NCBI RefSeq assembly: GCF_040640155.1 | Contig: NZ_JBFABE010000017.1 | Coordinates: 62,001-126,000 of the forward strand | Length of the DNA: 64,000 bases | From: Streptosporangium sp040640155 | Lineage (GTDB): Bacteria > Actinomycetota > Actinomycetes > Streptosporangiales > Streptosporangiaceae | Direction: 5' to 3' | Shown here: piece by piece, positions 53,801-64,000 of the stretch | Position numbering within the stretch: the stretch's first letter is position 1 | Layout: each line of letters starts with the position of its first letter | Notes under the pieces: generated by a model | Database searches by the model: none | Seen by the model: only the letters and a program-made list of their open reading frames with translations | What the model was told of the DNA's origin: nothing | Position numbers and translations under genes: made by a program

Positions 53801-56501
53801 CGCCGACTACGACGCGCTGCTGGCGGCCGTCGGCGAGGTGCCCGGACGGGTGGTCCACGCCTGGACCGTCGCGGCCGAGCCCGCCGCCGGGGTCGACGAG
53901 ACCTGGAAGGCGCAGGACCTGGGCTTCTTCAGCGTGCTGGCGCTGGTGCAGGCGCTGACCGCCGTACAGCCCGCCGACGGGGTGGAGCTGTCCCTGCTCA
54001 CCTCGGGCGCGCAGGACGTCGTCGGCGGCGACCTGATCCGCCCCGAGCACGCGACGCTGGCCGGCTTCCCCCGCGTGGTGCCGCTGGAGACCCCGTGGCT
54101 GCGGGTGCGGCACATCGACGTGGAGGCCCGCGACTGGGTCAGGCACGCCGCGGCCGAGCTGGGCCGCAGGCCCGAGACCGACGAGGCCGGGCTGCTGACC
54201 ACGGTCAGCATCCGCGGCGGCCGCCGCTGGTCGCAACGCTACGAGCAGCTCGAGGTGCCCGCGGTCGAGGCCGCGGCGGCCGGTGCGGCGTCCGCGGACG
54301 GGACGGTGGCGGCCGAGGCCGGCCACGCCGGTCCCGGCCAGGACGAGACGGCCCTGGCGGTCGCCGGGAACGCCGGCCCGGTGGACGGGCAGGTCTACGT
54401 GATCACCGGTGGCCTGGGCGGCATCGGCGTCTCCCTCGCCGAGGACCTGGCGGCGCGCGCCCGGGTGCGGCTGGTGCTGCTGTCGCGGACCGGGCTGCCG
54501 GAGCGGGCGGCGTGGGACGCGCACCGGGGCGGCCGCGAGGGGCGGGCGATCGCCGCGATCCGCAGGATGGAGCAGGCCGGGGCCGAGGTCCTGGTGCTGG
54601 CCGCCGACGTCACCTCCGCCGGCGACATGCGCCGGGTCAGGGAGGAGACGCTGGCCGCGTTCGGCCGGGTGGACGTGATCGTGCACGCCGCCGGGCTGCC
54701 CGGCGGCGGCATGGCCGAGATCAAGGAGCGGGCCGCCGCCGAGCAGGTGCTGGCGCCCAAGGTGGCCGGCACACTCGCGCTGCGCGACGCCTTCGGCGAC
54801 CTCGACCTGCAGGCCGTGGTGCTCTGCTCGTCGATCACCGCGGTGGCGGGCGGCTTCGGCCAGGTCGACTACTGCGCGGCCAACAACTTCCTCGACGCGC
54901 ACGCCAGGGGCGAGCACGGCTGGCGCGCGGCCACCGTCGTCTCGGCCAACTGGGGCAAGTGGCTGGAGGTCGGCATGGCGGCGGAGGTCGCCGCCCCCGC
55001 CGGGTTCGTGGCGCTGCAGCGCGGCGACCGGATCAGGGCCGTCGACCACCCGGTGCTGTCGGCCTGGCACGAGGCCGACGGCGAGGGGCTCGGCTGGGCC
55101 GGTGGCGGCCTGTCGCCCGACACGCACTGGGCGCTGGACGGTCACCGCATCTCCGGCGTGCCGGTGCTGCCCGGCACGGGTCACCTGGAGCTGGCGCGCA
55201 GCGCCGGCGAGATCGGGCTGCCCGGCACGGGCGCGGTCGAGCTGCGCGACGTGGTGTTCGTCGAGCCGCTCTCGGTGGCCGACGGCGCCTTCGCCGAGGT
55301 GCGGGTGACGTTCAGCCCCGAGGCCGACGGCGCGGAGTTCCAGGTGGAGAGCGTCATCGGCGCCGCCCAGCGCACCCACGCGCGGGGCACCGCCGCCAAG
55401 GTCGACGCCCCCTCGGTCAGGCAGGCGGACGTGGCGGCGATCATCGAGCGCTGCACCCCGGCCACCGAGGAGCAGGGCGGCGTGCCGCTGTCCGGGCTGC
55501 TGACGCTCGGCCCCCACTGGGGCCACATGACGGAGTGGTACATCGGCCAGAACGAGGCCCTGGGGCGGTTCGAGCTGCCCGCGGAGCTCTCGGAGGACCT
55601 GGGCGGCTGGGGCCTGCACCCGGCCCTGCTGGACAGCGCGACCTCCTTCACCTGGATCGACGTCGTCGGCCACTACCTGCCGCTCGGCTACGGCCGCATC
55701 ACCGTCGTCGACCGGCTGCCCGGCACGTTCTGGAGCCACATGCGCTTCCGCGACAGCGGCACCGACGAGGTGCTGGCGGTCGACGTGACGCTCATCGACG
55801 ACGACGGCGCGATCGTGGTCGAGATCTCCGACTACGTGCTGCGGCGCATCAACACCGAGGCGGTGGTGGCCGGGGTGACGGCCAACGCCGACTCCCAGCA
55901 GGCCGGCGTGGTCGCCGCCGGCGACAGTGCCGCCGGCGGCGGCGTGGTCGCGACGACCGCCGGCGGCCCCGACGCGGTCGGCATCCGCCCGGCCGAGGGC
56001 GCCGAGGCCTTCCACCGGCTGCTGGCCACCCCCCTGGGCCCGCAGGTGGTGATCGCCGCGACGCCGGTGGCCGACTACCTGTCGGGTGTCGGGTCGGTCA
56101 CCCAGGAGACGGTGGAGACGGAGCTGGACCCGGCCGCGGTGTCCGACCGTCCGGCCCGTCCCGGCCACGCCGACGACGACTACGTGGCGCCGCGCGGCGA
56201 CGTCGAGACCGCCATCGCCCGGCTGTGGAGCGAGGTGCTCGGCGGCGAGCGCATCGGCGTCGACGACGACTTCTTCGAGCTCGGCGGCAACTCGCTGATC
56301 GCCGTGCAGCTCATCGCCCTCATCCGCAAGGAGCTGGGCGTACGGCTGCCGATGCGCAGCCTCTTCGAGGAGCCCACCGTGGCCGGCGTCACCTCGCTGA
56401 TCGAACAGGCACGCGCCGCCGCGCCCGCGGCGGACACCACCACCCCGGCCCCCGGCCAGACCTCCATCCCCCGCCTCCCCCGCAGGAGTGAGCAGCAGTG
56501 A
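50898..56501 (+). CDS. type I polyketide synthase module KS-AT-KR-DH-ACP
   Basis: 1867-aa module that would add one malonate-derived unit and reduce and dehydrate it to an alkene. The ketosynthase (about 5-430) has Cys180 (HTACSTSL), the EAHGTGT His and SNIGHL. The acyltransferase (about 530-830) has GHSIGEY (Ser624) and HAFH (about 720-723), the malonyl-CoA signature. The ketoreductase has GGLGGIG near 1171 and Tyr1325 (GQVDYCAANNF). A dehydratase hotdog follows it, with His1416 in LDGHRISGVPVLP and Asp1579 in LHPALLDSA. The ACP Ser is Ser1799 (GGNSL). The KR precedes the DH, the reverse of the standard order. The ATG at 50898 has AAGGAAGAAAGGGA upstream; an ATG 72 nt earlier has no ribosome site. 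The stop overlaps the MbtH start by 4 bp. Confidence 0.93.
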   Translation: MAEEPTVEPIAIIGLSCRVPGAGDARQFWRNLSDGVESLTHFTREEQRALGVPDHILDDPDFVPAAMMLDDHQGFDAAFFGMSIREAEIRDPQHRLFLELSHTALEDAGYDSFRYPGEIGVYAGSGSDFYQWINIRSNAQAHANAGWLAVMVGNHVDYCATLSSYKLDLRGPSYTLHTACSTSLVAIHVAAEALRNGECDMALAGSAMLDLPQGQGYVYDEDGIVSPDGHCRAFDAKAAGTIWGSGGGVVVLKRLSEAIEDGDNVRAVILGNAINNDGASKVGFSAPSMDGQAAVIAQALGVGGVDPRTITYVEAHGTGTALGDPIEVAALSSVFRQDTDDTQWCGIGSVKSNIGHLGQSAGIASIIKAVLALENGLIPPTLHYESPNPKIDFAQSPFYVAASPTKWEPNGFPRRAGVSSFGIGGTNAHIVLEEAPRTAREERDPRPAHLLRLSARTDSALAAAAERLAAHLEAHPEADLADVAHTLRVGRRELSRRTAVVASGVADAVAALRDPKRLIAGATSRRTPRPAFLFSGQGSQYAGMGAELYRTEPVFRDAVDECAEILRAELGEDLRDLIFARGEEADERLRQTSLTQPALFTVEYALATLWRSLGAEPAGMIGHSIGEYVAATVAGVFSLPDALRLVAARGRLVQSMPAGAMLAVQLAPDEIGPMLPDGVSVATVNGPGTCVVAGPPDTIAELAALLEEEGIGRMELRTSHAFHSEMMDPILGEFRELVAGVERSAPSLPFLSNVTGTWITAAEATDPSYWARHMREPVLFGDCVATLLADGDWIMIECGPGKQLSGLARAQNPPGAVAPLPSLPGPKDDGGDVRVLSAAVGTLWAHGVALEAFGEEGRRISLPTYPWERQRAWIDPDPHGAFVGGVANPAPVEEDLPLDRWFSVPVWRQTPPGPAPLSPVTRALVLADEGSAGLVDALRAGGAEVIEVRPGAEFASSGDGYTVRPAERADYDALLAAVGEVPGRVVHAWTVAAEPAAGVDETWKAQDLGFFSVLALVQALTAVQPADGVELSLLTSGAQDVVGGDLIRPEHATLAGFPRVVPLETPWLRVRHIDVEARDWVRHAAAELGRRPETDEAGLLTTVSIRGGRRWSQRYEQLEVPAVEAAAAGAASADGTVAAEAGHAGPGQDETALAVAGNAGPVDGQVYVITGGLGGIGVSLAEDLAARARVRLVLLSRTGLPERAAWDAHRGGREGRAIAAIRRMEQAGAEVLVLAADVTSAGDMRRVREETLAAFGRVDVIVHAAGLPGGGMAEIKERAAAEQVLAPKVAGTLALRDAFGDLDLQAVVLCSSITAVAGGFGQVDYCAANNFLDAHARGEHGWRAATVVSANWGKWLEVGMAAEVAAPAGFVALQRGDRIRAVDHPVLSAWHEADGEGLGWAGGGLSPDTHWALDGHRISGVPVLPGTGHLELARSAGEIGLPGTGAVELRDVVFVEPLSVADGAFAEVRVTFSPEADGAEFQVESVIGAAQRTHARGTAAKVDAPSVRQADVAAIIERCTPATEEQGGVPLSGLLTLGPHWGHMTEWYIGQNEALGRFELPAELSEDLGGWGLHPALLDSATSFTWIDVVGHYLPLGYGRITVVDRLPGTFWSHMRFRDSGTDEVLAVDVTLIDDDGAIVVEISDYVLRRINTEAVVAGVTANADSQQAGVVAAGDSAAGGGVVATTAGGPDAVGIRPAEGAEAFHRLLATPLGPQVVIAATPVADYLSGVGSVTQETVETELDPAAVSDRPARPGHADDDYVAPRGDVETAIARLWSEVLGGERIGVDDDFFELGGNSLIAVQLIALIRKELGVRLPMRSLFEEPTVAGVTSLIEQARAAAPAADTTTPAPGQTSIPRLPRRSEQQ

Positions 56502-56703
56502 GCGATTCCCTTCCCGACACCAAGGTCGTCCTCAACGACGAGGAGCAGTACTCCATCTGGCCGGCGGACCGGGAGAACCCGGCCGGCTGGCGCGACGGGG
56601 GCTTCACCGGCACGAAGGACGAGTGCCTGGCCCACATCGAGCAGGTCTGGACCGACATGCGCCCGCGCAGCCTGCGCGAGGCGATGCAAGCCGGGGGCGC
56701 GGG

Positions 56704-56707
<4 letters not shown>
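56498..56707 (+). CDS. MbtH-like NRPS accessory protein
   Basis: 69-aa cytoplasmic protein that binds A domains and helps them fold or adenylate. The family signature is nearly complete: NDEEQYSIWPADRENPAGW with the conserved Trp residues, then CLAHIEQVWTDMRPRSLRE. It is translationally coupled on both sides, starting with GTGA over the PKS stop and ending with ATGA over the next NRPS start, with AGGAG upstream. It probably serves several A domains of this cluster. Confidence 0.96.

Positions 56708-64000
<7,293 letters not shown>

Noticed and set aside
51009..56168. 1719-aa minus-strand frame antisense to the PKS
   Set aside because: Same kind of shadow; the sense strand shows all PKS catalytic motifs.

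Overview
The window is high-GC, densely coded DNA from a filamentous actinomycete. A Streptosporangiales-type genome is plausible but not proven. Pointers are GTG/TTG starts, tight 4-bp gene overlaps, the chromosomal markers rpsA, coaE and polA, a livKHMGF operon, an ANTAR response regulator, and long NRPS/PKS genes. No insertion sequence, CRISPR array or prophage was seen.

Layout. 1-2.8 kb: an AfsR/SARP-type regulator whose N-terminus lies outside the window. 2.8-7.8 kb (minus strand): a small membrane-anchored unknown protein and a large secreted LamG/DNRLRE/FN3 protein. 8.2-17.7 kb: housekeeping genes, mostly minus strand (SDR, ArsB-like permease, coaE, GNAT, rpsA, polysaccharide deacetylase, polA), then a divergent thioesterase. 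18.6-21.3 kb: a polar amino-acid ABC transporter. 21.6-22.2 kb: a lipoprotein. 22.3-27.6 kb: the branched-chain amino-acid operon. 27.9-28.6 kb: an ANTAR response regulator. 28.7 kb: a 75-nt tRNA with a CAA anticodon, which seems to mark the border between core and accessory DNA.

28.8-33.2 kb looks like a small peptide-export system. Two paralogous 73/76-aa peptides with six cysteines each are divergently oriented and share a near-identical promoter block. Beside one of them is a translationally coupled operon for a membrane-tethered thioredoxin-like protein, an ABC exporter and an S26 signal peptidase. A conserved Ala-x-Ala in both peptides suggests that the peptidase removes the leader. This is the best candidate for an undescribed system.

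34.7-64 kb is the left part of an NRPS/PKS gene cluster that runs off the right edge. Gene order: C-A(Ser)-T-TE fused to an MFS transporter and an APH-like kinase in one 2350-aa protein; C-A(Gly)-T; A-T-C-A-T; KS-AT(malonyl)-KR-DH-ACP; an MbtH-like protein; C-A(Ser)-T; C-A-T-C(partial). The thioesterase has a Cys nucleophile (GHCGIG). The TE is in the first gene, so the assembly order does not follow gene order. Substrate calls come from by-eye alignment of the ten specificity positions and are inference.
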